Below, one piece after another: positions 9,001 through 17,900 of a stretch of 64,000 bases of DNA (its first letter is position 1; each line of letters starts with the position of its first letter). The DNA comes from Massilia sp. erpn. GTDB taxonomy: Bacteria > Pseudomonadota > Gammaproteobacteria > Burkholderiales > Burkholderiaceae_D. A model generated the notes under the pieces. That model was given only the letters and a program-made list of their open reading frames with translations. It was not told the DNA's origin and ran no database searches. Location: NCBI RefSeq assembly GCF_024400215.1, contig NZ_CP053748.1, positions 5,084,001-5,148,000 on the forward strand, read 5' to 3'. The position numbers were made by a program, and so were the translations under genes.

Positions 9001-11959
9001 AGGCATCCAAGGGCACGAAAGCCGAAGGCACCATATACTCCGGCAGCTCGCGCGCCAAGCCATCGCGCAGGGCTTGCGCATCCAGGTCAGCACCGACCAC
9101 ATAGGCCACCAGGCGCTGTTCGCCGGCCTGGTCTTCGCGTGCCAGCACCGCCGTCTCGCGCACCCCGGGCTGGCGCAGCAGCTGCGCCTCGATCTCGCCC
9201 AGTTCGATGCGCAGGCCGCGTATCTTCACCTGATGGTCGTTTCGCCCCAGGAATTCGATGCGGCCGTCGGCCAGCCAGCGCCCCAGATCACCGGTTTTAT
9301 ACATGCGCGCGCCGGAAGCGGTGGCAAAGGGATCGGGCAGGAAGCGCTCCCGCGTCAGCTCCTCCTGGTTCAGATAGCCGCGCGCCACGCTGGCGCCACC
9401 GATATACAGTTCTCCCGCCACCCCCACCGGTACCGGCTGGCCATGGCGGTCCAGCAGATAGATCGCGGTGTTGGCGATCGGCTGGCCGATATGGATCACC
9501 GCGTCATCCGCCAGGCTGCGGCCGGAAGTCGCCACCACCGCCGTTTCGGTTGGACCGTAGTTGTTCACCACTTCAAAGGGCAGATCGACATCGGGGGCAC
9601 GGCTCTGGCGGTCGCCGCCGATCAGCAGGGTGCGCAGGCTGCGGTTTTGCACGGTGCCGTTACGCCAGCGTTCCAGCGCCATCTCGGCCAGCGCCGTCAC
9701 CAGGAAGCTGCAATGCAACTCCTGCCGCTCCCACCATTCCAGCAGCAGCAGCGGATCGCCCGCCGCAGCCGCCGGTGCCAGCGCCAGCGTGGCGCCCATG
9801 CACAGTGGCGGCCATACTTCCCAGGTGCAGGCATCGAAGGCGATACCCGCTGTGCTGGACGAACGCTCGCCCGATGCCAGCGGGAAGCGCTCGCAATGCC
9901 AGCCGGTCAGGTTGGCCAGATTGCGATGTTCGACCATCACGCCTTTCGGCCGGCCCGTCGAACCCGAGGTGTAGATCACATAGGCCAGGTGCGTGGCTTC
10001 CAGCCCTGCCGGTGCGGGATTATCGGTGGACTGGGTACGCCATGCCGGCGCGGGATCGTCCAGTTCCAGCACCGTGGCCGTCATCAGCGCGCGGCTGGCC
10101 GGCAGCAGTTCCTGCAACGAAGATTGGGTCAGCACCACGCGCGGCCGGCTGTCGTCGAGCATGAAGGCCAGCCGTTCAGAGGGATACTGCGGGTCGAGCG
10201 GCACATAGGCGCCGCCCGCCTTCAGCGTGGCCAGCATGCCCAGCACCAGCGGCGCCCCGCGTTCGAGCACCAGGGCCACCCGCGTATCCGGTTTCACGCC
10301 AAGGCCAATCAAGTGGTGTGCCAGGCGGTTGGCGCCCTCGTTGAGCCGCCGGTAACTCCAGCTTTCGCCTTCCGTTTCCAGCGCCACCGCGTCCGGCGTC
10401 TGCGCCGCGCGCTGCTCGAACTGCCGATGCGCGAACTGTTCCGTGTAACTGCGTTGGGTGGCGTTCCACGTCACCAGCACCTGGCGCCGCTCCGCCTCTT
10501 CCAGCAGATCGACGCTGCCGATCACCTGGGTCTCATCCTTCACCATAGCTTGCAGCAGCGCCTTGAAGCTGGCGATATGTCTTGCTATCGTATCCTGGTC
10601 AAACAGCGCCGTCGCATAACCTATACGGCCAATCAAGTGACCATCCACTTCCTGCATGTCCAGCGCCAGATCGAATTTGGCGCTGTGATGGTCGAAATCC
10701 AGTTCCCGCATGCTCAGCTGGCCCAGCTCCACCGCGCCCTTCGGCGTATTCTGCAAGGCGAACATGAGCTGGAATATCGGACTGTATGACAGGCTGCGGC
10801 GTGGATTGACCGCCTCTACCACCTGTTCGAAAGGAATATCCTGGTAGCTTTGTGCTTCCAGCACCAGATTTCTTACCCGGTCCAGCATTTCACCGACAGT
10901 CGGATCACCGCTCGCGTCAATGCGCAGGGAAACGGTGTTCACGAAAAAGCCGATCAGCGGCTCCAGCTCCAGCCGGATACGGTTGGCAACGGGGGAACCG
11001 ATCACCACCTCCTGCTGGCCTGCCAACCTGGCTGCCAGCGTGCCCCAGGCGCTCAGCAAGGTCATATACAAGGTAGCTTCATGCCGGCGCGCCAGGGCTT
11101 TCAGCTGGGCGCTGAGTTCCGCATCCAGTTCGAAACCGAGGCTGCGGCCCGTATAATCCTGCGCCGCGGGACGCGGCCTGTCGCTTGGTAGAGTAGCCAG
11201 TTCCGGCGCATCCGCCAATTGCCGCTGCCAGTAAGCCAGCTGCTGCTTCTGCACGCCGCCATCGAGCCATCGGCGCTGCCACAAGGTGAAGTCGGCATAT
11301 TGGACAGGCAAGACCGGCAGAGGATCTTTGGCATGGGACGTCCCACTGGCGTATGCCCGATACAGCTCACTCAGTTCGCGCGTCAGCACGCTCAGGGACC
11401 AGCCATCGGACACGATGTGGTGTACCGTAATCAGCAGCACATATTCTTCGGCACCCAGGCGCAGCAGGCAGCCCCGGATCAATGGTCCCTGGGTCAGATC
11501 GAAAGGCGCACGTGCTTCTTCCCTGGCCCACTGCTCCACGCCGGCCCGACGCTCCTCGCCGTTGCCGCCGCTCAGATCATGGCGTTGCAGAGTGAAACGG
11601 GTTGCGTCATCAATGCGCTGCAGGGGGTTGCCATCAACCACCTCGAAGCGCGTGCGCAAGGCCTCATGCCGCGCCACGATGCGATCCAAGGCCGCCGCCA
11701 ACGCCTCCTCGTTCAAGCGCCCTTCCAGTCGCAGGCCCAGCGGAATATGGTATGCCGCACTGGCCTCTTCGCCCATCTGGGCGATGAACCACAGGCGCTG
11801 CTGCGCGAATGAAAGCGGCCAGGAACCGGCCTGCTTTGGTCTCGGTGGGATGATCTCGACTGGTAAGCCATCCTTGCTCCGGCTTTTGGCCTGGCGCATC
11901 TGCTGCAGCAACGCTTCTTTCTCGGTTCTGCTCAGATTTTCCAACGGTGCTTTCTTCAT
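1..11959 (-). CDS. Non-ribosomal peptide synthetase B (3' end outside window)
   Basis: This is the second NRPS of the pair; at least 3986 residues are in the window and the frame stays open to the left edge. The start ATG (11957-11959) lies three bases after the stop of the upstream NRPS, so translation is probably coupled. Domain order by motif: C (LSFAQQRLWF near residue 25; HHIVSDG near 179), A-Leu (TSGSTG near 662; pocket D-A-W-F-L-G-N-V-V, inferred final K), T (LGGHSL near 1047), dual C/E (HHLLQGQGD near 1154; HHMVIDH near 1272), A-Thr (TSGSTG near 1732; D-F-W-N-I-G-M-V-H), T (LGGDS near 2127), a divergent C (LQLGMLFHN; HHAILDG near 2332), A-Ser (TSGSTG near 2802; D-V-W-H-L-S-L-V-D), T (near 3190), dual C/E (HHLLQAKGD near 3299; HHIVTDH near 3419), and the start of an eighth A domain (D-G-F-I readable, rest off-window). 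Substrates were read by eye against the classical ten-residue code. No thioesterase is in view. Confidence 0.95.
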   Translation of the reverse strand, partial: MKKAPLENLSRTEKEALLQQMRQAKSRSKDGLPVEIIPPRPKQAGSWPLSFAQQRLWFIAQMGEEASAAYHIPLGLRLEGRLNEEALAAALDRIVARHEALRTRFEVVDGNPLQRIDDATRFTLQRHDLSGGNGEERRAGVEQWAREEARAPFDLTQGPLIRGCLLRLGAEEYVLLITVHHIVSDGWSLSVLTRELSELYRAYASGTSHAKDPLPVLPVQYADFTLWQRRWLDGGVQKQQLAYWQRQLADAPELATLPSDRPRPAAQDYTGRSLGFELDAELSAQLKALARRHEATLYMTLLSAWGTLAARLAGQQEVVIGSPVANRIRLELEPLIGFFVNTVSLRIDASGDPTVGEMLDRVRNLVLEAQSYQDIPFEQVVEAVNPRRSLSYSPIFQLMFALQNTPKGAVELGQLSMRELDFDHHSAKFDLALDMQEVDGHLIGRIGYATALFDQDTIARHIASFKALLQAMVKDETQVIGSVDLLEEAERRQVLVTWNATQRSYTEQFAHRQFEQRAAQTPDAVALETEGESWSYRRLNEGANRLAHHLIGLGVKPDTRVALVLERGAPLVLGMLATLKAGGAYVPLDPQYPSERLAFMLDDSRPRVVLTQSSLQELLPASRALMTATVLELDDPAPAWRTQSTDNPAPAGLEATHLAYVIYTSGSTGRPKGVMVEHRNLANLTGWHCERFPLASGERSSSTAGIAFDACTWEVWPPLCMGATLALAPAAAAGDPLLLLEWWERQELHCSFLVTALAEMALERWRNGTVQNRSLRTLLIGGDRQSRAPDVDLPFEVVNNYGPTETAVVATSGRSLADDAVIHIGQPIANTAIYLLDRHGQPVPVGVAGELYIGGASVARGYLNQEELTRERFLPDPFATASGARMYKTGDLGRWLADGRIEFLGRNDHQVKIRGLRIELGEIEAQLLRQPGVRETAVLAREDQAGEQRLVAYVVGADLDAQALRDGLARELPEYMVPSAFVPLDALPLTPNGKLDRQALPAPEGATYGQRAYAPPQGATEEALARIWGELLHLPQVGRNDHFFELGGHSLLAVQLVERLRQQGLLTDIRMLFAQPTLAALASAVNATAQDGGEVAVPPNAIPVGCTAITPDMLPLVRLGVRDIARIAATVPGGAANIQDIYPVAPLQEGILFHHLLQGQGDPYLSSATLAFDSRERLDGFIDALQQVIDRHDVLRTAVLWEGLPEPVQVVWRVARFEVETPELDEGDTLAQLTELASPRHFRLDMRKAPLLHGFAAFDQERQCWLLQWLLHHMVIDHTTLDVLFQEVAMIQAGRAQELPVPVPFRNFVAQARREGRQQEHEAFFRRMLGDVDEPTAPFGLSDVKGDGSQIEELQRRLSPVLSQRLRRQARAAGVSAASLFHWAWARVLARATGRDDVVFGTVLFGRMQGGEGADRAMGLFINTLPLRVRCGAAGAQEEIRALHAQLLELVQHEHAPLSLAQRCSGMARGKPLFSALLNYRHSAAREEEQEVRWDEGIEVLSAQERTNYPFGLSVDDLGQDFLLTIQLAPPADARLICDEIRRDLEALADALEQGRELAGEAHGAAWSKPQRSFPQPLCIHELFELQVERQPDAVAIVYEGEQLSYGALNARANRLAHHLRALGVGADERVGICLQRGIDMVVAIVAVLKAGGGYVPMDPAYPAVRLRHILQDSAPKVLLTHGAARDALRDIAADVPRLDLDAADAPWLAQPDSNPVVQAAGLRPEHLAYVIYTSGSTGVPKGVMVEHANVTRLFAATSDWFHFGANDVWTLFHSCAFDFSVWELWGALLHGGRLVVVPQATARAPDEFYRLVCREGVTVLNQTPGAFRQFIASQGESGEAHALRYVIFGGEALQPAMLKPWYARNGEGTQLVNMYGITETTVHVTYRALTPEDAERSGSPIGVPIPDLSIQLLDAQGRPVPVGVVGEMYVGGAGVARGYLNREELSAQRFIPDPSQPGSGARLYRSGDLGRRLADGSIEFAGRNDNQVKIRGFRIELGEIEARLLQLPELRQAVVLAREESDGEKRLVAWVVPRDAETAPDSVALRQQLAQQLPDYMVPAHLVFLPQLPLTSHGKLDRTALPEPDEARNEDGYIAPRNAAEESLASIWADVLGIDKVGVHDTFFALGGDSMRSIAIVSRARERGLPLAIEHIFSHRTVAGIVAALGMNDTPPQAAAVASLELAESDLAALPEEVEDAYELSSLQLGMLFHNQMSDDGSVYHDVFSHRLRVEGWNAEIFQHALDLVAARHPILRTAFDLRSYSVPLQLVFSNARIVALMSDISAQPAAQQEELIKHWLVQERSNSFELGKAPMFRVFVHTRAQEYIQLTLSFHHAILDGWSVASLVTELLQTYQELAGGLEVRRPVLASAFRDAVAAEKTALASSAAQSFWQEYLENRTVGSLPPLDAGEDPAERGVSLALPDGVAGELASLARRLHVPLRTLLLAAHVRVMALFTGESDVLTGMVTHFRPAEQDGDKVLGLYLNTLPFRQQLAAESWKELILATFKSELAIMPYRAYPYAAIMQQNGRRALFDTAFNFVNFHVYEGLNGMQRFEFLEGQAFEATNHALTFNAAQEGDTLKLSLQRDPARVSAALATRMAHSYGLVLQAMVSDADADSQSAGLLGEEEREQVLHGWNRTQRDYRRDLCLHEIIEEQVRLRPQAVAVEEGERRLSYRELDEQANRLARQLRAMGVGPDQRVALCLERSAEMVVGLLAVLKAGGAYVPLDPGYPAERLAFMLSDSAPRVLLTQGAVATRLVLPEGLPVLNLDGAERPWEELSAQALPAAELGLTPSHLAYVIYTSGSTGQPKGVMNEHGGIVNRLLWMQEAYRLQPDEAVLQKTPFSFDVSVWEFFWPLMRGARLVMARPDGHKDPAYLADTVARRGITTLHFVPSMLQAFLDSGEAARCAGLKRVLCSGEALPAALARRFLRELPGVQLHNLYGPTEAAVDVTAWHCAGPELPDSIPLGRPVANTRIYVMDHHGQPVPAGVAGEIHIGGVQVARGYLNRPELTRERFVPDPYAGEEGARLYKSGDLGRWLADGTLEYLGRNDHQVKLRGQRIELGEIEAQLLHQAGVREAVVLAREDNPGDQRLVAYLVADALDLAALRTALARTLPEYMVPAAFVLLDQLPLTPNGKLDRKALPAPEGAAYAQRPYEAPLGDTEVALASIWAELLQQERVGRHDHFFELGGHSLLAVQLMERMRRDGMYADIRTLFAQPTLAALAAASESVARSGWRDVVTPPNLIPSSCTAITPDMLPLVKLDAQQIALISTTVPGGMANIKDIYPLAPLQEGMLFHHLLQAKGDAYLLSATLAFDSQERMAAFIKAFQQAASRHDALRTALVWEGLPEPVQVVWREAICEVETLELQGDDAAAALREHADPRHFSLDLSRAPLMHGFSAYDVKGRRWLLQLLLHHIVTDHITLDVLFEEIALILAGRDAELSEPVPFRNFVAQARLGVSEQEHEEFFRRMLGDVDETTAPFGLADMQGDGSNVDEARIQVAPELAARLRAQARRLGVSPGSLFHLAWAQVLSRTSGRADVVFGTALFGRMRGGSGADRALGLLMNTLPVRLKLDDTPVVQAVRATHATLAELLHHEHAPLSLAQRCSGMPPSVPLFSAGFNYRHSAAGQQQWEGMEVLHGEELSNFPLVLKTDDLGEDFLLTANSQRPIDPLRVCHYMHTALASLAQALEYEPDTPARTLNILPPEERLQLTHGWNGTAGEYERDSCIHQLFERQATLGPQATALVVDGGVTLSYGELNESANRLAHHLIALGVKPETRVAIALPRGADLLIALLATLKAGGGYVPLDPAYPAERLAFMLDDSRPRVVLTQASLQDKLPASRALFTATVLELDDPAAPWLRRSAANPEPQALGLKASSLAYVIYTSGSTGTPKGVMMEHAALCNLAQAQIASFAASADSRVLQYASFSFDGCIFEVVLALCHGGALVMSGSDLPLAGDSLLEITAKHGVTHAILPPAVLNALPE
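2371..4066. repeat. Near-identical A-domain segment, copy 1 (Ser module, NRPS B)
   Basis: This segment matches 12130-13825 at a constant offset of 9759 bases, with only scattered substitutions and no net indel. It spans the end of the condensation linker, the Ser-specific A domain and its T domain. Such DNA identity between paralogous modules exceeds that of the other A domains here and points to recent duplication or gene conversion. Confidence 0.85.
8632..10440. repeat. Near-identical A-domain segment, copy 1 (Leu module, NRPS B)
   Basis: This segment matches 18415-20223 at a constant offset of 9783 bases with only a few mismatches. It covers the Leu A domain, its T domain and the linker to the dual C/E domain. 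A shorter flanking block inside the C/E domain (about 8365-8455 against 18148-18238) is also nearly identical. Confidence 0.87.
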
Positions 11960-11962
11960 TGT

Positions 11963-14900
11963 TCAAGCCCTATCTTGAGAGATCATGGATTCAAGTTCTT
12001 CGGCGCCGTATGCCATCAATTCCTGATCGAGGATGATGCCGGCGAGTTCCGACAGAACGGGATTCGAGAACACTTCAGTCAATGCAATATCCAGCCCCCA
12101 CTCGCGCCGGATACGGGCGAGTAGTTGGGTCACCAGCAGGGAGTGGCCGCCCAGCTCGAAGAAATGGTCGTGGCGGCCTACCTGCTCCTGTTGCAGCAGT
12201 TCCGCCCAGACGGATGCCAGCGCCGCTTCCGTATCGCCCAGCGGCGCCTCGTAGGGACGCTGCGCATAGGCCGCGCCTTCCGGCGCCGGCAAGGCTTTCC
12301 GGTCCAGCTTACCGTTTGGCGTCAGCGGCAGCTGGTCCAGCAGCACAAAGGCGGCCGGCACCATATACTCGGGCAGTGTCCGCGCCAGTGCGGTGCGCAG
12401 CGCAGCCAGATCCAGCGCATCCGCCACCAGGTACGCCACCAGGCGCTGGTCGCCCGGCTTGTCCTCGCGCGCCAGCACCACCGCCTCGCGCACGCCAGAC
12501 TGGCGTAGCAGCTGCGCCTCGATCTCGCCCAGCTCGATGCGCTGGCCGCGCAGCTTGACCTGATGGTCGTTACGCCCCAGGTATTCCAGCGTGCCGTCGG
12601 CCAGCCAGCGTCCCAGGTCGCCGCTCTTGTACAGGCGCGCACCCTCCTCGCCCGCGTATGGGTCGGGCACGAAGCGCTCCCGCGTCAGTTCGGGACGGTT
12701 CAGATAACCGCGCGCCACCTGCACCCCGCCGATATGGATTTCCCCCGCTACGCCGGCCGGAACCGGCTGACCGTGATGGTCCAGCACATAGATGCGCGTG
12801 TTGGCGACCGGCCGGCCCAGCGGAATACTGTCGGGCAGTTCGGGACCGGCGCAATGCCAGGCCGTCACGTCCACCGCCGCCTCGGTCGGGCCATACAGAT
12901 TGTGCAGTTGGACACCCGGCAGCTCCCGCAGGAAGCGCCGCGCCAGTGCGGCAGGCAAGGCTTCGCCGCTGCACAGCACCCGTTTCAGGCTGCCGCAACG
13001 CGCAGCCTCGCCGCTGTCGAGGAAGGCTTGCAGCATGGACGGCACGAAGTGCAGCGTCGTGATACCGCGCCGTGCCACCGTGTCGGCCAGATAGGCCGGG
13101 TCCTTATGGCCGTCCGGCCGCGCCATGACCAGGCGCGCACCGCGCATCAGCGGCCAGAAGAATTCCCAGACCGAGACGTCGAAACTGAACGGGGTCTTTT
13201 GCAGCACCGCCTCATCCGGCTGCAGGCGATAGGCTTCCTGCATCCACAACAGGCGGTTGACGATGCCGCCATGCTCATTCATCACGCCTTTGGGCTGGCC
13301 GGTGGAGCCGGAGGTATAGATCACATACGCCAGATTCGATGGCGTCAAGCCCAGTTCCGCCACCGGCAAGGCCTGTGCAGACAGCTCCTCCCAAGGACGC
13401 TCTGCGCCATCCAGATTCAGCACCGGCAAGCCTTCCGGCAGTACCAGCCTTGCGGCCACCGCGCCCTGCGCCAACAGTACGCGCGGCGCGCTATCGCTCA
13501 GCATGAAGGCCAGGCGTTCAGCCGGATAGCCAGGGTCGAGCGGCACATAGGCGCCGCCCGCCTTCAGCACCGCCAGCAGGCCGACCACCATTTCCGCGCT
13601 ACGCTCCAGGCATAACGCCACACGCTGGTCCGGCCCCACACCCATGGCGCGCAACTGGCGCGCCAGCCGGTTTGCCTGCTCATCCAGTTCGCGGTAGCTC
13701 AAACGGCGCTCACCCTCCTCCACCGCCACCGCTTGCGGCCGCAGGTGCACCTGCTCTTCGATGATCTCGTGCAGGCACAGGTCGCGGCGGTAGTCGCGCT
13801 GGGTACGGTTCCAGCCTCGCAGCACTTGCGCTGTTTCAGCCTCGCTCATAAGGTCGACCCGGTCCACCGCCTTCGCATCGTCCTGCGCCATACCGGCCAG
13901 CAGGGCCTTCAGGTAAGCTGCGTAACGGCTAACGGTGGCACGCTCGAACAGCGTAGTGGAGAACGTCAGCGCCCCGCTGACACGCTCCTCGCCTTCCACC
14001 AGCTCCAGCGACAGGTCGAATGCGGACGCCGTCAGTTCCAAGGACAGATCCTCCAGCGGCGCGCCATCCAGCGACAGCAAGGTATGTGCGGCTGTTTGCC
14101 AGGCGAACATCAGCTGGAACAAGGGGCTGTGCGACAAGGCGCGTTGCGGTTTCAACGCATCCACCACCTGCTCAAATGGGATGTCCTGATGGCTCTGCGC
14201 CTGCAGCACCCTTTGCCTTACCTGCGACAGCAGCGATGCCACGCTTGGGCCGCCCCCCACGTCAATACGGATCGCCAGCGTATTCGCCAGCAGGCCCACC
14301 ACGCCTTCCAGCTCCAGGCGGTTACGGTTCGCCGCCGGCGTGCCAATCACCACCTCATCCTGTCCGGCCAGACGCGCTGCCAGCGCGCCCCAGGCAGCCA
14401 GCACCACCATGTACAGCGTGACGCCATGTTTGTGTGCCAGCCGCCGCAGCGTAGTGGTGAGAGCGGCATCCAGCTCAAACACCAGGCTTTGACCGGCATA
14501 TTGCTGCAGCGCGGGGCGCGGCCGGTCCGTGGGCAAGGTGATCAAGGCTGGCGCACCTTGCAACTGGCGCTGCCAATAGCCCAGCTGGATTTCCCGTACC
14601 GGCCCCGCCACCCAGCGCCGCTCCCATAGTGTGTAATCGGCGTATTGCAGCACGGGCGTAGGCAAGGTATCGGGCGCAGCGCGGTAGAAGGCTTGCAGCT
14701 CGCGGACCAGCAAGTCCAGGGACCAGCCATCTCCAATCAGATGATGCAATGCCAGCAGCAGCACATGATCCCGCTCGCCAAAGCGCAGCAGTCTGCCGCG
14801 CATCAGCGGCCCCTGTTCCAGATCGAAGGGTTGGCCTGCCTCGACACGACTCCAGCGCTCGATTTCCGCTTCCCGGCTTTGCTGTGGGATGGCCGCGCCA

Positions 14901-17900
14901 AAATTCTGGCGCAACAGCGTAAAGTTCGCATCCACGGCAATGCGTTGCATCGGCTGGCCGTCCTGCACTTCCACCGTGGTACGCAAAGCCTCGTGCCGCT
15001 GGACGATAAGCATCAGCGCAGCCTGCAATGCATCGGCATCGACCGGTCCGGCGATGTGCCAGCCGCGCAGCATATTGTAGGCCGTGCTTGCCTGTCCCCC
15101 CATTTGGGTGACGAACCACAGCCTTTGCTGGGCAAACGAGAGCGGCAGCTGTGATGGACGCGCGACCGCAGCCACACCGGGCAGACTGCTGGCAGCCGCC
15201 GCGCTGACCAAGGTGGCAAAGGCATGCAGTACCGGCCGGGCGAACAGGCCGGCCAGCGCCACTTCCACTCCCAGTTTCTGGCGCAGGCGTGAAACCAGCT
15301 GTACCGCCAGCAAGGAATGTCCGCCCAGTTCGAAGAAGTGGTCGTTGCGGCCCACCTGCTCCAGTTGCAGCAGCTCGCGCCACAGCTCCGCCAGCGCGGC
15401 TTCGACACTGCCTTGCGGCGCTTCATAGCGCTGGTGGGCGTAAGCCGCGCCGTCCGGCGCCGGCAAAGCCTTGCGATCCAGCTTCCCGTTCGGCGTCAGC
15501 GGCAATGCGGACAGCGGCACATACGCAGCCGGCACCATGTGCACTGGCAGCGCGGCGGCCAAAGCTTGCTGGATCATCGCCGCATCGAAGCCTGCCCCCT
15601 GCGGAACGATCCAGGCCACCAGACGCTGGTCGCCATGGCCATCGTCGCGCGGCAGAACGGCCGCTTCGCGCACACCCGGCAGGCGGCCCAGTTGCGCCTC
15701 GATCTCACCCAGCTCGATACGGAAGCCGCGAATCTTCACCTGCTGGTCATTACGGCCCTGGTATTCCATCGTCCCATCCGCCAGCCAGCGGCCCAGATCC
15801 CCGGTCTTATACATGCGCGCGCCGGTTTCAGCGCTGAAGGGGTCGGGCAGGAAGCGCTGTCGGGTCAAGTCAGCGCGATTCAAATATCCACGCGCCACCC
15901 CGGCGCCGCCGACATGGATCTCGCCCGTAACGCCCTGCGCCACCGGCCTGCCATGCGCATCCAGCAAATATAGGCGCAAATCGGAAATCGGCTGACCGAT
16001 CGGACTGCCTTCACGCCGGCCCTGCAGATCGGCTGCCACTATTTCGCGGTACGTCACATGCACCGTAGTCTCGGTTATGCCGTACATATTGGTCAGCCGG
16101 GTGGCCGCGCTGTCCTCGCGCGCGAACCAGCGCACCAGGCTCGCCACCTCCAGCGCCTCGCCGCCGAAGATGATATGGCGCAGCCGGTGCGGCTGTGGTC
16201 CTTGCAGGTCCAGGATTTGCTGGAAAGCGCTGGGCGTCTGGTTCAGCACCGTCACACCACGGTCGCACAGCAGCCGGTGGAAGTCCTGCGGCGAGCGCGT
16301 AGTGAGATACGGCACCACGACCAGTCGGCCGCCGTATAGCAAAGCGCCCCACAGCTCCCATACCGAAAAGTCAAAGGCGAAGGAATGGAACAGGGTCCAG
16401 ACATCATGCTGGTCAAAGCGGAACCAGTCCCGGGTCGCATCGAACAGACGCGTAACATGCCGATGCTCGACCATCACGCCCTTGGGCTGCCCGGTGGAGC
16501 CGGAAGTGTAGATGATGTAGGCCAGGCTTTGCGGCGTCAGCCCAGGTGCGGTGGCGCGTGGATTCTGCGCAGACTGCGCCTGCCACGGCCGCGGCTCATC
16601 ATCGGTCAGCACCAGCCGCATGCCATCCACTGCCGGCAGCTGCCCGCTTAAATCCGCTTGCGCAAGCAGTGCCACCGGAGCGCTGTCCTCCAGCATGAAG
16701 GCAATGCGTTCTGGCGGATAGGCCGGGTCCAGCGGCACATAGGCGGCGCCGCTTTTCAGCACGGCCAGAATGGCCACCACCATGTCCAGGCTGCGCTGCA
16801 TGCAGATCGCTACCCGCTGTTCCGGCTGAGCACCCATCTGGCGCAGGTAATGGGCCAGACGGTTGGCCTGTTCATTGAGTTCGCGGTAGCTCAAGCTCCG
16901 TTCCTCGTATTCCACAGCCGGCGCATCCGGTCTCAATTCAGCCTGGCGCTCAAACAACTGGTGCAGAACAAGGTCCTGTGGATAGCTGCTTCCCATGCCG
17001 CTCCATCGCTCCAGCATGACACGCCGCTCCTCATCACCCACGATATCCAGCCGCCAGGCCGGTTTTTGCGGCGCCTGCTCCAGCGCATCGGCCGTCTGTT
17101 CCAAAGCGCGTAGCAGGTAGCCGGCAATGCGCGCGGCTCCGACTGGTTCGGCGATCTGCACGCTCACATCGAAGTCCTCGCCCAGATCGTCCACCGACAG
17201 GCCAAAAGGATAGTTAGTGCGTTCGTGCGCCGACAGCATCTCGATGCCCTGCTCCCAGCCGCTGCCTGCCTGCTGATCCATGCGCTCATTGGCACTGTGG
17301 CGGTAGTTGAGCAAGGCGGTGAACAATGGCACCGTGGCCGGGACGGCACTGCAACGCTGGGCCAGCGCCAACGGTGCATGTTCATGCTGCAGCAGCTCCG
17401 CCAGCAAGGCCTGCGTCTGGCGCACGCCTTCCAGCACACCGGTCCCGCCCAGGCGAATGCGCAATGGCAGGGTATTGATGAACAGCCCCATGGCGCGATC
17501 GGCGCCCGCGCCCCCTTGCATCCGGCCAAACAGCACGGTGCCAAAGACCACGTCTTCGCGCCCCGTGCTGGCCGCCAGCACCAGCGCCCAGGCCCAGTGG
17601 AACAGGCTGGCGGTGCTCACGCCAGCCGCCCGCGCCTGGCGACGCAAGCGGCGCGCCAGCTCCGGCGCGAGACGCTGCTGCACCTCGTCCACCCGGCTGC
17701 CATCGCCCTTGATATCGTCCAGCCCAAAAGGCGTGGTCGCTTCCTCGACATCGCCCAGCAGGCGGCGGAAGTAAGCTTCATGCTCCTGCGCCCGGCCGGC
17801 CTGGCGCGCCAAAGCCACGAAGTTACGGAACGGGACCGGCTCATCCAGTTCGCGTATCCTGCCAGCCTGAATCAGGCCCACTTCACGGAACATGACGTCC